Positions 23,879 to 35,055 of a stretch of DNA of 64,000 nucleotides are shown in pieces; the stretch's first letter is position 1; every line of letters starts with the position of its first letter. The notes under the pieces are model-generated. The model did no database searches, was not told the origin of the DNA, and worked only from the letters and a program-made list of their open reading frames with translations. The stretch spans positions 558,001 to 622,000 of the forward strand of contig BJKQ01000001.1 of NCBI GenBank assembly GCA_006538405.1, written 5' to 3'. The translations under genes and the position numbers were made by a program. This DNA is from Hansfordia pulvinata. Lineage: Eukaryota > Ascomycota > Sordariomycetes > Xylariales.

Positions 23879-25954
23879 ATGCTGGCACCCTTGGCCAAGG
23901 CCGTCGCCCAGGCTGGCCACCCACCCGCACAGGACATCCCGGAGACACTGGCCGCCCGTCAGTCTGCCCTCTTCCCAGATATATCGTGGGCGATGCTGTG
24001 GCTGTTGCTGACACGTTGCCCTTGATTTGAAGTGGTCCCCAGTGGCATCTCGATTTACGATATCGCGGCCGCCTCCTCCGATGGTGATTTCACGGTTGGT
24101 TATTCTTTCGTTGTTGGACCAACAGCCAGCAAGCTGTCTGTCGTGCACTCGCATCCCTCGCTAATCATGTGCCGCCTTCGAAAGAAATCTGGCGCGAATC
24201 TTTGGGCAATCTATGCGGCATTGAGCTCTGTCGAAAAACCCATAGCCCATGGCCCTGAAGACCATGCGTACTTGGTTCGAATCGCCAGCGGAGTCTCGGA
24301 CGCCATCAGGCCGTTGCTCGATATTCAGTCGCAAGATCAAGGTATGCACAGAGCCTCCGGCCCATTTGACCTGCAGAACACGCTACTCATACACGTTGCA
24401 GACGACACCGCCTACGATACTCTGGCATACAGGGGTGAGACAGGTCTCCAAGTCCTCCGTGTTCTACTCGCCACGTACGGCCTTCAACCCACCCGGACAC
24501 GCTCATTGTGGCGGCCGCCTTCACCAACAAGAATGACCCATGGACTACGACCCTCGCGCGTGACACAGCCCTCGCGTTGCTGCAGTCCTCGCTACCCACC
24601 CCTGACAAGCGCCACTCTTTCATAGCGGACGCTCTCCTGGCTCGGTTCCTGCGCTCCCGCTTCTCCGAGTCTCGGCCGGCCACAGTCACTGCAGCTGGCC
24701 GCAAGGCCGAGTATGTCGACTCTTCGAGATACGACGGGCGCAGCGCTCTCGACGACGAGGTGGCAATCAGGCCGTGGAAATACCGTGAACAGTACGCCAT
24801 TTCGGTCCTGGAGTGGGCAGTAGCTGAATCCGATGTAATCTAACCCCTTCGCCCTATTCTCTTTCCAGCCGTCTCCAGGGCATAATAGTGCGGGTTTCCC
24901 GTGCTGACAACATGCGCAGAAACAACTCATCCAGCAGTCATGGAACCTGTTCACACCCGTACTGCTCACTCTCCTGGACGATCCGCAGCCGCTGATAAAG
25001 GCCCGTGGCCTGGAGGCCCTCCGCTGCTTCTGGTCTCGCTGCCCAGCTGACCTAATGCAACGGACCGGACTGGCTGGCGTCTTCGAGCAGGCCGTCTTCC
25101 CAGCCCTTCTTTGTCTTCCAGATCTCACGCCCGAGGAGGAGTCTATGAAGGTGCTGACCGCTGCGTATGCGGCACTTCTGGAAATGACGGGCATTTCGCC
25201 GCTATGCGCGGAAGGCCCCGCAGGCTCCTACGAGGGCGACGATGACGTGAACTTTTGTCCATCCAGAAGCTTCACGACTACACAACAGGCACTGCTGAAT
25301 AAGGCAGTCAGGGAAGGCCTGCTGGTTGGCTACCATCACGCAAAAGAACATGTCAGAATGTCGCAGCTATTTTTCGACGAGACAAGCCGTTTCGTCAATG
25401 GAATGGGCGTGCTGGCCGTTAGACACCTCAAGGTACGTTGTTCCGTGTTGACGAATCTGCTGATGCGCCTCACTCCTTCGCTATGCGAATATTGTGCTGC
25501 GACAAGTAACTCCCCCAATAAGCAAGAATACCCACCGCCCTACGCCTAACACGAAGAATGGCGCCATAAAGTAAAGACTGACGCTCAACCAAAACAGGAT
25601 CTTGTTCCCATGGCCACGGGGCATCTGATGGACCCCTTCGGCACCAACCATTCGCCAAGCTTACTTGCCTCCATTCGTCTCCTTCAGTCTATTCTTCGTT
25701 CCTGCTGGCCACAGATACCGCGGTACCAAGACGAGCTCATCCAGGGACTGATGCTCTGCTGGCTCAATGTCGACGAGGACAGCAGTCTTCCAGTCTCCGG
25801 CAAGTCGGGATCAGCTGCATTAAAAAAGGAGCTTCGGGAAGCTGCATCCCTGCTCGATGCAATTCTGCAGGCCGTCGGTATTGACAATGGGGTCAGAACT
25901 GCGCCCCTCGTCAAGAAAGCACCCAGACTGGGAGAATTGTTCCACAAAATTTAG
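23879..25954 (+). CDS. TTI2: TELO2-interacting protein 2 (Tti2) homologue
   Basis: Tti2 works with Tel2 and Tti1 in the TTT complex that matures PIKK kinases (ATM, ATR, mTOR) with Hsp90. Conserved blocks are AAAFTNKNDPWTTTLARD, AGRKAEY, RPWKYREQYAISVLEWAV, DLTPEEES and DLVPMATGHLMDPF, in the order expected for the HEAT-like Tti2 family (PF10521). Supported introns are 24,342-24,401, 24,835-24,919 (GCTGAC branch point) and 25,433-25,597. The start at 23,879 is the best ATG, but the first junction is not resolved; a stop at about 24,025 must be removed, perhaps by an intron ending CCCCAG near 24,050. Between VLRVLLATYG and HPDTLIVAAA the frame breaks once. One extra C in the CCC at 24,488-24,490 would restore it. 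Its 3' end converges on FIG4, 128 bp away. Confidence 0.72.
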
Positions 25955-26082
25955 TCATCTACCACCTCCCACGTATCGCGCCGTTGGCATGCTTTGGCCA
26001 TTCGAGCCGAACGCAGCAACGCTCAAAACGCACCCGACGTGGGCGTGTATTCTTCGCTCGGCGACATGTCCAGCGTCGACTC

Positions 26083-29000
26083 CTAGTCCAACGGCTGCTG
26101 CTTGAAAAGCGACTTGCCCCTGAGCCACTTGCGGTAGGCCTTGTAGCGTTTCTTGGCGAGGTCGTCATCCGTCACGGTGAGGGGGCTATCACCGATGCGA
26201 AGCAGCTCAGCATAGGCAGCCATATCTTCTCCAGCGACACCACCGAGGTCAGCGCCACCCGTCGCGTCGTAGGACGCAGCAGCTAGCATGCCATCAGCGG
26301 CCTGCCAGGCGCCGTGCAGGTAGTTTTGATACTCCGAAGCATCTATGTCTGTAGGTGCGTCGCTGGACACCACAAGTGGTAGCGTCTGCGGATGTGTGAC
26401 ATACTGGGTGTAGTCGTCCATCTCGGCTTCGGCCACCGTCGGATTGAGAGACTCCTGCACGACCTGGGTGAACGTCCACTGAGCCGCCTTGGATTTCTCC
26501 TGAGGGGTTTGTTTCGCCTTGAAAGGCTCGTACCCAGGGGTTCCGGTGGCGTTGAGGTTGCTGTTATTACCTGCCACCCCTCGGGAGCTTGCTGCCGGGT
26601 CGAGAGCAGAAGACTCCTTCATTATACTCTGTGGCTGTCCACGGTCGGGCCCAGGGTGGAGCCAGCGCTGTATGGACATGCCCCGAGAGCTGCTGCCCCG
26701 GTCGGTGGCCACGGAGTGTCCGTCATCGTCATGAAAGGTTGTGGTGATGGTGGGCGTTGGGGGTGCAGATGTCAGGTTGCGTGTCTCACTGGGGTCAACA
26801 ATGACGACCTCCTTCTTTGGGCCTACTTTCTTCTTTTCAGTGACATCTTGACGGCTCCCACTATGCGCGTGATGTTGATGGTGATGGTTGTCGGAGTCGA
26901 CCCGAACACGGAACGGGCTGAGATCATATTTGCCCTCCTGCGTGGATTTGAAGGGGATGTACTTGATGGTGGAGTTCATCTTGTATGAAAACATCTTCAG
27001 GAAGGATGATAGCGTAGATGGGCGGTAATATTCGAGCCAGTAGTCGTCGTGTGACGAAACAGGACCCGAAGGCACACGACCCGGGGGCGGAGCATATGGC
27101 GGCAGCACGCGGCGCTCCAGATGTGCCGGGGTGTACCAATGGATGTAGTGCGGTTTGACACGCTTGAGCCAGGCGCGAGGGTCGGAGTGGTGTAGGTAGT
27201 AGTCGGTGGCCAGGTCCCAGAGCATAGGCTGGCCTTGAGCGAAAATATAGTTGCCAAGGAAGAGGTTGTAGGCCTCCTGGCGTTGGCTGTCAAGGAACGA
27301 GTTGTTGTAGTAGCGCTTGAAACTCTCAATCATGTCGCGTGAATGGCTGGTCCACTGGTTGATCTTGCGGTACGTCTCCATCGTGTTGACAAGTTGAGAG
27401 CCACCGTACTGGACGGCGATCGTGTCGCCATGGTCATGGTACATGTGAGTGAACAGATTGACGGCATCGGTGTCGTACTCGACAGTGGTGTCGTCAATGA
27501 TGCCCAGCGCGTGCAGCTGGTAGCCTAGAGCACGCTTGCCAATGACAAATTGTGCTGCGTTGGTACGGTCAAGACAGTCAATGCAGTTGGTGCGGGCAAC
27601 GCCATTCTGAACCTGTATGGGGGTCACTAAGCCATCGCCGTTGTGAAAGAAGCCCGTGGTTGTCACCACGTCCTCGGCCATGTGCTCCAGGGTTCCAATG
27701 ACGTTCTGGTCACGGCTCTTGGCAGCGCGACTCATATCCCAAGCATGGTAGATGATGCGGTGCTCGCTTGGCAGAGCTTGGTTGAGGTAGGTCACCGCGT
27801 TGCTGAATTCGTGAAGCAATTTGGACTCGCGCGGGGTGCGCTCCTTGGCTTTGACGAGGTTGAGCACATAAATGGGAGACCCGTACCGCTCGAACAGGTT
27901 ATCAAAGTGCAGAGCGGCAGCGGTGTAGAACGGATCGACAAGGTTGAGCTCGATGGGAGGCTTGGGAGTGACGCCCGTGTTGTCTTGGGTCCAGTAAAGA
28001 GGGATAGAACCGCGGTGCTGCACGTACGAGGTGTAGTGAGGGCTGGCAAATAGGCGCGGGCCAGGCAGGTGAAAGGGAGTCGTCAGGGATTCAGAAACGA
28101 TCTGTTCTGTCTCAACGTCGTTGGCGACATAACCCAGATCATTAGCCCCGCGCTTAAGAAATCGCGCGCCTGCGAAGTAGCGCGAGCGGCGGGCGATGAC
28201 AGTGATGTGAGCAGTGCGGCCGTATATGGACAAGGCAGCTTGATCCATGTAGCCGTGGATGATGGGTCGGCACCAGTCGTAGACACTGCTGGTGCCTCGG
28301 CCGATGCTGTTGTTTTCCTTCTCGCTGCCTACGCCATTGCCGTTGTCCTGCAGGGCATCAACGGCAGGCTGCAGGAGATGGCTGTTCCATACAAACATGG
28401 CATTAAACCCATCATATGTGTACGTCGCAGCGGGCAGGCCTTCGTTGAGGGCGGCACGCTCTCGCGTCATGTTTTGCTGCAGAGACTGCGTCACGTCGTA
28501 AGAGTAGCTGTAGTAGAAAGAGCGCGTCAAGTCCAGGTTGTTGAGAATGGCGAGGAAGCGCTGCTCCTCGGGGCTGCGAATACGGTTCCGGTTGCGCGCG
28601 TCAGACGTCGCCGTCTTGTAGCGGGGAAAGGGCGCCGAGTCGGGTGGTGTGAGCGGGATAAGCTCGGTGCCGTCGATCTGGTAGACATAGTGGCCCCCAT
28701 CATGGCCACGGTGCTCTTTTTGGTAATGAGGAGCATGTAATAGGGTCCAGTGAACTTGATGAAGCCCAGCAGACCCCACGTCGTGCAACGCTGCCGAATG
28801 CCTCCGGTGCCCTTGTTTCCGTCGTCGATGGTGTCCAGGAGCTGGTTCATCTCACGCTGTGTGTACAGAATCTTGTCGTCGGTGATGGATAGGTCCGAGT
28901 CGTGGGTATTGCGGTCGACTTTGAGTATACGATACCGCCGTTCGGAGACGTCGGCCCCTATAATGTAGTACCGGCTGGCCGTCTCATACAGAGTGAACTT

Positions 29001-29741
29001 GTGCATCTTGTACATGGAGCGGCCTGGCCCTCTCGGCGGCTCCTGGTCGTCGCCGTCGCCATCGTCCATCTCGGGCATTTCGTAGCCCCGGGGCTGATTG
29101 CTGGCATGGTGGCCCCGCGCTCGTCCGCCAGCCCCGGCAGCGGAAGCGGCACTGGTGCCAGCTGATGAACCGATGCCATTCTTGACGCTCTCACTCGCGC
29201 CGACGACGGCGTCGGGAGTGGCTTCGGCGCCGCTCTCGAACGCCAAGCCGGAGTCCCGGTCCCGGTCTCGAACACCCGGGTCAGGGCTGCTGGTGCGGAC
29301 GAAGGGCTTGGCAACGGCAGGCTCCTCGTCGTTGTCGTCATCGTCGACGTAGGCGCCCTTCAGCTTCTGCTTTTGTCTCTGACTAGAGGCAGCCTGGGCC
29401 AGGGTCTCACTGCTGGCGTTGTTCTGCAGTAGGGGGAACACGGGCTCTTCGGGCGCAGAGGAGTCCTCGGCATGTGCTTCATCCGGTAATGTGGGTACAG
29501 GAGGCGGAGCCTGGATGGGGGCGGCGGCGGCGGCGGTGGCAGCCGGGGTGGGGTCCAAAGCGGGCGAGGCCGGGGATGGCAACGGGACCGAGGCCGGGGC
29601 CGGAGCCGGGGCGATGGAGGCGGCCACGGCAGCCGACTGGAGTGGATCATCAGAGTCCGCAGGCGGCTCAGGCGCAGCAGCGCGGGGCGACAATGGGGGG
29701 CTGTCGACAGCCCCATGGTCGTGAGCCGGTGCTTCGGCCAT
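26083..29741 (-). CDS. FIG4: FIG4-type SAC-domain polyphosphoinositide phosphatase
   Basis: Removes the 5-phosphate of PI(3,5)P2 on the vacuole or endosome membrane, in complex with the Fab1 kinase and Vac14. The N-terminal ~230 residues are Ala/Pro/Ser-rich and acidic, unusually long for the family. The SAC domain begins at SMYKMHKFTLYETASRYYIIG. The catalytic CX5R(T) motif reads RTNCIDCLDRTNAAQF near 27,555-27,600. A disordered linker and a conserved tail (RKWLRGKSLF) follow. No intron is needed. The frame breaks inside LLITKKSTVAMMG/GHYVYQIDGTELIPLT; restoring one base in the C5 run at 28,694-28,698 (plus strand) makes one ~1,219-residue protein. The open frame starting at 28,788 is therefore not an independent gene. 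Confidence 0.9.
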
Positions 29742-31131
29742 GGGTCCTTAAGGGCGTCGTGGAGCCTCGGGTTTCTGGTGGTGTTGGGCAGTGGTGGGAT
29801 GGTCAGATGGCAGGACCCATCACCGCGGAGTCGGCCCAGAATGTACTCTTAGCTAGCTGACGACTGAACCGAAGACGCTCCTGGGAAGTGCTTGCTGATG
29901 CGTGAAGAGGCACGGCGAGGAGGGCGAGAGCGGCTTGGTCGGGTGTTGCGCTCAGAGAGCACGTGGTGTTGGGAGACGGAATGGCCGCCTTTGTCGCATG
30001 ATCAATCCAATCTGTCCATGGACATCAATCCGGCAGGGTATTCATCTATCGATGTACCTCTGTCACCCTGGCTTGGGCGCTGGAGGATGCGGTGGCCGCC
30101 GCCCGTGCCACCTAAAGCCTGGACGCGCTACAGGGCTGTCTGGTGCTGTTGCCCGCCGGCCACCTCCAGCTTCCAGCGACTCCACTGATGTCGGACATCC
30201 ATCTCCCTTCCATGGCAGAGGCAGGAGGTAGGTATCCATCATTGACCTTGCTGGTGCGTATTTGCCGGGATCGATCCATTCCCCGGAAAGACTCGCACCC
30301 ATGCATCCCGGCCTCTGCTTTCGTGCATTCGCAGTTCGGACACCACCAACCACAGCATCGTGATGCAACTGTAGTGTCGTACGACACCGCGGCCTCAGGC
30401 CCATGCTGCGGACACACAACCCGCGCTTGCCCCGAGCCACTTCCGACGTCTCCTCGACGCATCCCGAAGTCAGGTGGGGCATTGGAGACTGCATGCCGGA
30501 GGACCACTGGCAAACTGAAGCATTAGAGATACACGTCGGGCTAAGTGGGGATTATTCACATCCAAAAAGAAAAGAAAAAAACAGGAGGCGATACTCTGAG
30601 CCTATCTCACTCTACAGCAGCCGGGGCACGCCGTCGAACAGATTGAACTACATGTTGGTTGGGGGCTCACAGAACCAAAAGCGCAAAGGCAAACACACCA
30701 GGTTAGCCGAACAGCTTGATTGTTTGACACCCGTACTGTGGTGGTTGTGATGACTGGAAGACTCCGAACGAGTTCAGTGGGAACCATCGCTCGCGTCGGC
30801 CTGCCGGGGTTTGGCGGCACGCCGACGTCGCATCGTACCAGAACATTGCAGACCCCGATTGTCACAAGCCGCTCGTGTCATGGCGAGCATTCGCCGACGA
30901 GACGCCGCGCCTTTCGACGCGAACAGCCGTTTGCAAGATAGCAGCTCGGGATTTGATGGCTGTGGTGCAAAATTGTATCTATCGGTCTATCAAGATCTTT
31001 TCCCTATATAACTGCCCAACAATCGCTCATCGGGTCGAATCTGGGGATACCATGATGAACAAGACAATCTGATCAGTTGAGATTATTTCACAACCACAAC
31101 CGTATCAAGTATTACCTCGAAACATTGCGCC
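29742..31131. other. Divergent intergenic region, FIG4/cyanide hydratase
   Basis: About 1.4 kb between two divergent genes. No coding evidence was found. The last 130 bp hold a TATA-like box and a CA-rich 5' leader for the hydratase gene. The FIG4-proximal half is GC-rich without repeats. Confidence 0.55.
31004..31011 (+). promoter_or_regulatory. TATA-like box upstream of cyanide hydratase
   Basis: CCTATATAAC lies about 120 bp before the start codon at 31,132. A CA-rich leader without intervening ATG in good context follows. Its position and sequence suit a core promoter, but no transcription start can be verified here. Confidence 0.35.
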
Positions 31132-32472
31132 ATGGCCCCCACCACCAAAAAATACAAAGTTGCAGCTGTCAACGCTGAGCCAGGCTGGTTCGACCTACAG
31201 GAGTCGGTGCGACGAACGATTCACTGGATCGACGAAGCTGGCAAGGCCGGCTGCAAGTTCATTGCTTTCCCCGAGCTATGTGAGTGTACTCCCCCACCTC
31301 TTGCATCGTATGGCACAGGGGATTGCTGACCTGCATTCGCATACCTAAGGGATCCCCGGGTATGTCTACTGGGCCTGGAAGGTGACGTACCAGGAGAGCC
31401 TGCCACTCTTGAAGAAATACCGCGAGAATAGCCTCCCTCCGACTCGGACGAGATGCGCTTCATACGCGAGGCTGCTCGAAGCAACAAGATCTATGTTTCG
31501 CTCGGGTACTCTGAGCTTGATCTGGCCAGCCTCTACATCACCCAAGTGATGATAGACCCGGCTGGGAACATCATCAACCACCGCCGGAAGATCAAGGCAA
31601 CCCATGTTGAGCGCCTTGTGTTTGGCGATGGTACGGGGGACACCACAGAGTCGGTGGTAGACACCGAGATCGGCCGGGTCGGCCATCTGAACTGCTGGGA
31701 GAACATGAATCCGTTCTTGAAAGCCTACGCTGCATCGCTCGGCGAACAGCTCCATGTCGCCGCCTGGCCACTCTACCCCGGCCAAGAGACTTTGAAGTAC
31801 CCCGACCCCTATACCAACATCGCCGAAACCAACGCAGACGTAAGTGGCCCCAAGAGACTGTGGGGTCGTCGCATATTTTGGCCCGGACACAAGCTGATCA
31901 CCTCAACCAGATTGTCACGCCAGCTTACGCCATCGAAACCGGGACCTTCACGCTTGCGCCGTGGCAAACCATCACCGCCGACGGCATCAAGTTGAACACC
32001 CCCCGGGTAAAGAACTGGAGGACCCAGCCATTTACAATGGACATGGCAGGATCTTTGGACCGGATGGCCAGAATCTCGTGGCCCACCCCGACAAGGACTT
32101 CCAGGGTCTCCTCGTACACGAGGCAAGAGCCCAAGCCCCTGGTTGAATCAACCACACAGACCGCGTTCAAAAGCTAACGGTGTCGCGCAGATCGACCTCG
32201 ACGAAGCTCATTTGAGCAAGACTCTGGCGGACTTTGTGAGTGGTCCTGTGCGCGAGATATCTCTGGTTACATCGACTAATGCGACGGAGCAGGGCGGGCA
32301 CTACATGCGACCGGACTTGATTCGACTCTTGGTAGACACGAGCCGCAAAGATCTGGTCGTGCATGAGAGCCGGGCCAAGGGGGGACTTGTCCACATCCGA
32401 ACCGCTGATCGGGTCGGGCTGTCCACGCCTCTCCAAGGGTCTGCCGCCGAGACGGACCATCAGGGCGAATAG
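31132..32472 (+). CDS. Cyanide hydratase / fungal nitrilase
   Basis: Carbon-nitrogen hydrolase; this fungal clade hydrates HCN to formamide or hydrolyses nitriles and forms helical filaments. Glu48 in FPELW, the Lys in [12 protein letters not shown] and the Cys in [11 protein letters not shown] make up the catalytic triad. [45 protein letters not shown] and [21 protein letters not shown] follow the family order. Introns are 31,280-31,349, 31,840-31,910, 32,114-32,190 and 32,236-32,292; the last is 57 bp and open, so easily read through. Two one-base gaps break the frame: after SLPP at 31,439-31,440, and in the C6 run at 31,999-32,004 ([11 protein letters not shown]). Both are cured by one added C. 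The C terminus after the Arg/Lys motif is short and variable, as usual. Cyanide hydratase itself versus a broader nitrilase is not certain. Confidence 0.87.
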
Positions 32473-33139
32473 ACAGCCCCGCCATCGGGGCTCAGGCCAG
32501 TCCGCTGATCATGTAGCTGCTCTGTGTGCACCTAATTCCACGGTCTCTACCTTGAAATATATGGAATGAATACAATAGGCCCTCCATATATGCACCAAAT
32601 TCGAATGTCACACACGTCTCAGTAAATCGAGCAGCGCGTCGTTAAAACGGTGTATAAGTCGGCACACCAGGTCGTAAGCACAGGTTCCACTTGGGAAAGC
32701 CCTCCAGCCAGGGATCGGGCTGCTACGCTGCGTTATGGGAGGCTCCAAGCTGCTGCAGTACCTAAGACAGGGAGTCTTGAGTCAGACTTCCATGTTCGTA
32801 CCCAGTACGACTTACATGGCACAGCATCTCCCGTTTCCCCCCATCTTTGGGACATGGTCTCACCCACGTCCAAGTAGACAGTACAATGATGCGTCCCCCC
32901 ATCCGCACCTAACGGAAACTCGTCACGTAGAGGACGCCACCCCAGTCCAGCAACACGTCCCACGGCTTGGATCATCTTCGTTCGCTTCCATCGCATCGCC
33001 CTCGCCGCCGCCCATCGCCTTCGCTCTCATCACCAGCACCGACGTCGCCCCCGAATCATTGCGCCAATACCGTCTCCCGCGACCACTTCTCATAACGGCA
33101 CCCCCTGCAACCGATCTGCGACCCCGATAGCCGGCCGCC
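32473..33139. other. Intergenic region, hydratase/EMC4
   Basis: 3' flank of the hydratase gene and 5' region of EMC4. The last 150 bp are pyrimidine-rich (CGCCGCCG, CCATCGC), typical of a 5' leader. No gene was seen. Confidence 0.55.
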
Positions 33140-33886
33140 ATGGCATCAGCAGTAGCAGCCTCCTCGGCAGCGCCTCGATGGCTGCTGGACATCCAGGAGC
33201 CGCCCGCCCAAAGGTCGAAAAGCAACGGCATACCCGACCCTCCAGGTTATCCCACACCCTCGTCGGCTGTGTCCAAGGTGAGCTCGGTGATTCATGGCAG
33301 CGCATCCGCTCGCGCCGGAGGAGAAAACGGAAGACGCTGACGCGACTCGCCGTTCAGAAGCAGTCATCCAAAGACAAGGACTCGAAGATCGCCCCCCGAA
33401 AACAACCGTCGGCCGAGGAGATGGACACGCTCAAGCTCAAGAAGGCGTGGGAGGTTGCCTTGGCCCCCGTCAAGAGCCTGCCCATGACCGCCATCATGAT
33501 GTACATGTCGGGAAACTCGCTCCAAATCTTCAGCATCATGATGGTCTTCATGGCCTTCAAGAACCCCATCGTCGGTCTCATGTCTACCGCTCAGGCTTTT
33601 GAGCGTTTCGAGAGCGATGGAAACCGCGCGCAGATGCTTCAGGTCAAGCTGGCCTACGTCGCCATGCAGCTGCTGGCGCTGGCCGTCGGAGTCTGGAAGG
33701 TCAACGCCATGGGTCTCTTACCGTACGTGAACAACCGGCCGCAGCGCCTCCGCAGGCACCCGCCGGCGCCGTTCCCGCCACACATCACACAACGCATGCT
33801 GATAGATGAACAGGACCACAAGGTCGGACTGGTTGGCCTGGGAATCACTACGCGAGCCCTTAGATCTCGCCGTTGCTGCCTTGTGA
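33140..33886 (+). CDS. EMC4: ER membrane protein complex subunit 4
   Basis: EMC4 is part of the insertase that places tail-anchored and multipass proteins into the ER membrane. Exons 33,140-33,277, 33,358-33,722 and 33,814-33,886 give 191 residues, the usual length. Intron ends are GTGAGC/TTCAG and GTACGT/AACAG. The conserved core is unmistakable: TLKLKKAWEVALAPVKSLP, MTAIMMYMSGNSLQIFSIMM, MAFKNPIVGLMST, then KLAYVAMQLLALAVGVWKVN. Splicing the last intron yields MGLLPTTRSDWLAWE, the family C terminus. Two hydrophobic segments are visible. The N-terminal segment KSNGIPDPPGYP is also typical. Confidence 0.93.
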
Positions 33887-35055
33887 CGGTCTCTCCATCT
33901 GCGTTCACCTTGTCCTTTCCGCAATTATCTCACAGCCTTGCTACCCATTCATGGTACAGTTATATAGCATGATAGACGAGTAATACTGCGGAACCTTGTC
34001 AATACAGTCTCATTTCAGCCAGCAGGCGCCCCGGGCAGCCCACGGAATCCCGCCGGCCACGTCCTGTCCGTTTCCGTGGCCGACTTCTTTGCAAAGCTGT
34101 TCTCGTCGCGTGCCCCGCCAAGGTGTTGTCGAGCCTTGTCATAGGGGGAGGGGGGGGGGGGTGGGGGGGTAGTTGTCTACACTATATCAGAACTGTATCG
34201 GTGGAGGATGCAAGGTCTGGCAGCTGTCGGCATTCGATGGCACGCCCATCCCCATACAATGCTTTTGACAGTGGCTGTGTCAAAGTGCCAGATGGCTAAA
34301 ACTCGGTACTCAGCTCGGCATCTGCACCTGTATGATGGTCACAGGCAAGCGATATCCCGTGGCCAGCCACATCTCACGTCAGACTCTCAATCAAGCACCA
34401 ACCTGCGCAGAGGGCATGGCATGATCGTGCAGGCAGGTAAGCTTCTGGAAGTCGACGGGCGCCAGTGACGCGACCGCACCGGCCACGGCTTTTCGTATCA
34501 ATCGACAGGGCTCGGTATTGGCCGCGGCAGCGGCTGCCCGCCTCCATCACAGCTGCTTACTACGTGCGGTTGATGTGGTGGCACAGGCGGGGCACTCCGC
34601 TGCCAAGTCGGAGCTTTGGCACGGCCAGCTTCTTAGCAGGCCGAAGAGATGGGACATGGTAGTATCTTGATCCTGCGCCCAGGCCCAACGGCAGCTGTGA
34701 CCCTGCAGCCCATTGGCTGCTCAACGGCGTCCAGCCTGGCAGATGCGACCCTCGTCTCACCATGTGTTGAGTGGATGGGGGGATCAGCTGCGAGCACGCG
34801 TGGTCTACGTTGTGCTTGTTCCCGGTCCGCCCCCGTGCTGTATTATATGAGGTGGCCCAGATGGCGTCTAAGTCCCGAGATCCGGCGACCTTATTTTTCT
34901 AGAGGCATATCGCCTCACATATCCTCCTTTGGCATCGTTGGGCTGTTTCTTCTGCCCAGAGACACTTCGTTGCCCGGCGGAGGGCGTCTTGCTGCGACGC
35001 GATATCGAATGTCCATTGATGCCTCGCTGCTTTCACTTGCTTCACCAATGACACG
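33887..35055. other. Intergenic region with poly-G tract, EMC4/receptor
   Basis: About 1.2 kb without coding signal. It contains a striking G-rich run at 34,144-34,169, listed separately. The rest is ordinary non-coding sequence. Confidence 0.55.
34144..34169 (+). repeat. Poly-G tract, potential G-quadruplex
   Basis: An almost pure G run of 26 bases is interrupted only by one A and one T, giving blocks of 5, 11 and 7 G. Such a run could fold into a G-quadruplex in DNA or, if transcribed, in the EMC4 3' region. The exact length may be unreliable given other homopolymer problems in this sequence. Confidence 0.7.

Noticed and set aside
24268..24280. GGTTCGAATC, resembling a tRNA T-loop
   Set aside because: Lies inside the TTI2 coding region; no acceptor or anticodon stem can be paired around it.
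26083..28788. Separate gene starting at 28,788 for the FIG4 catalytic part
   Set aside because: Its first ~25 residues are FIG4 sequence read in the wrong frame; the true N terminus lies upstream across a one-base break.
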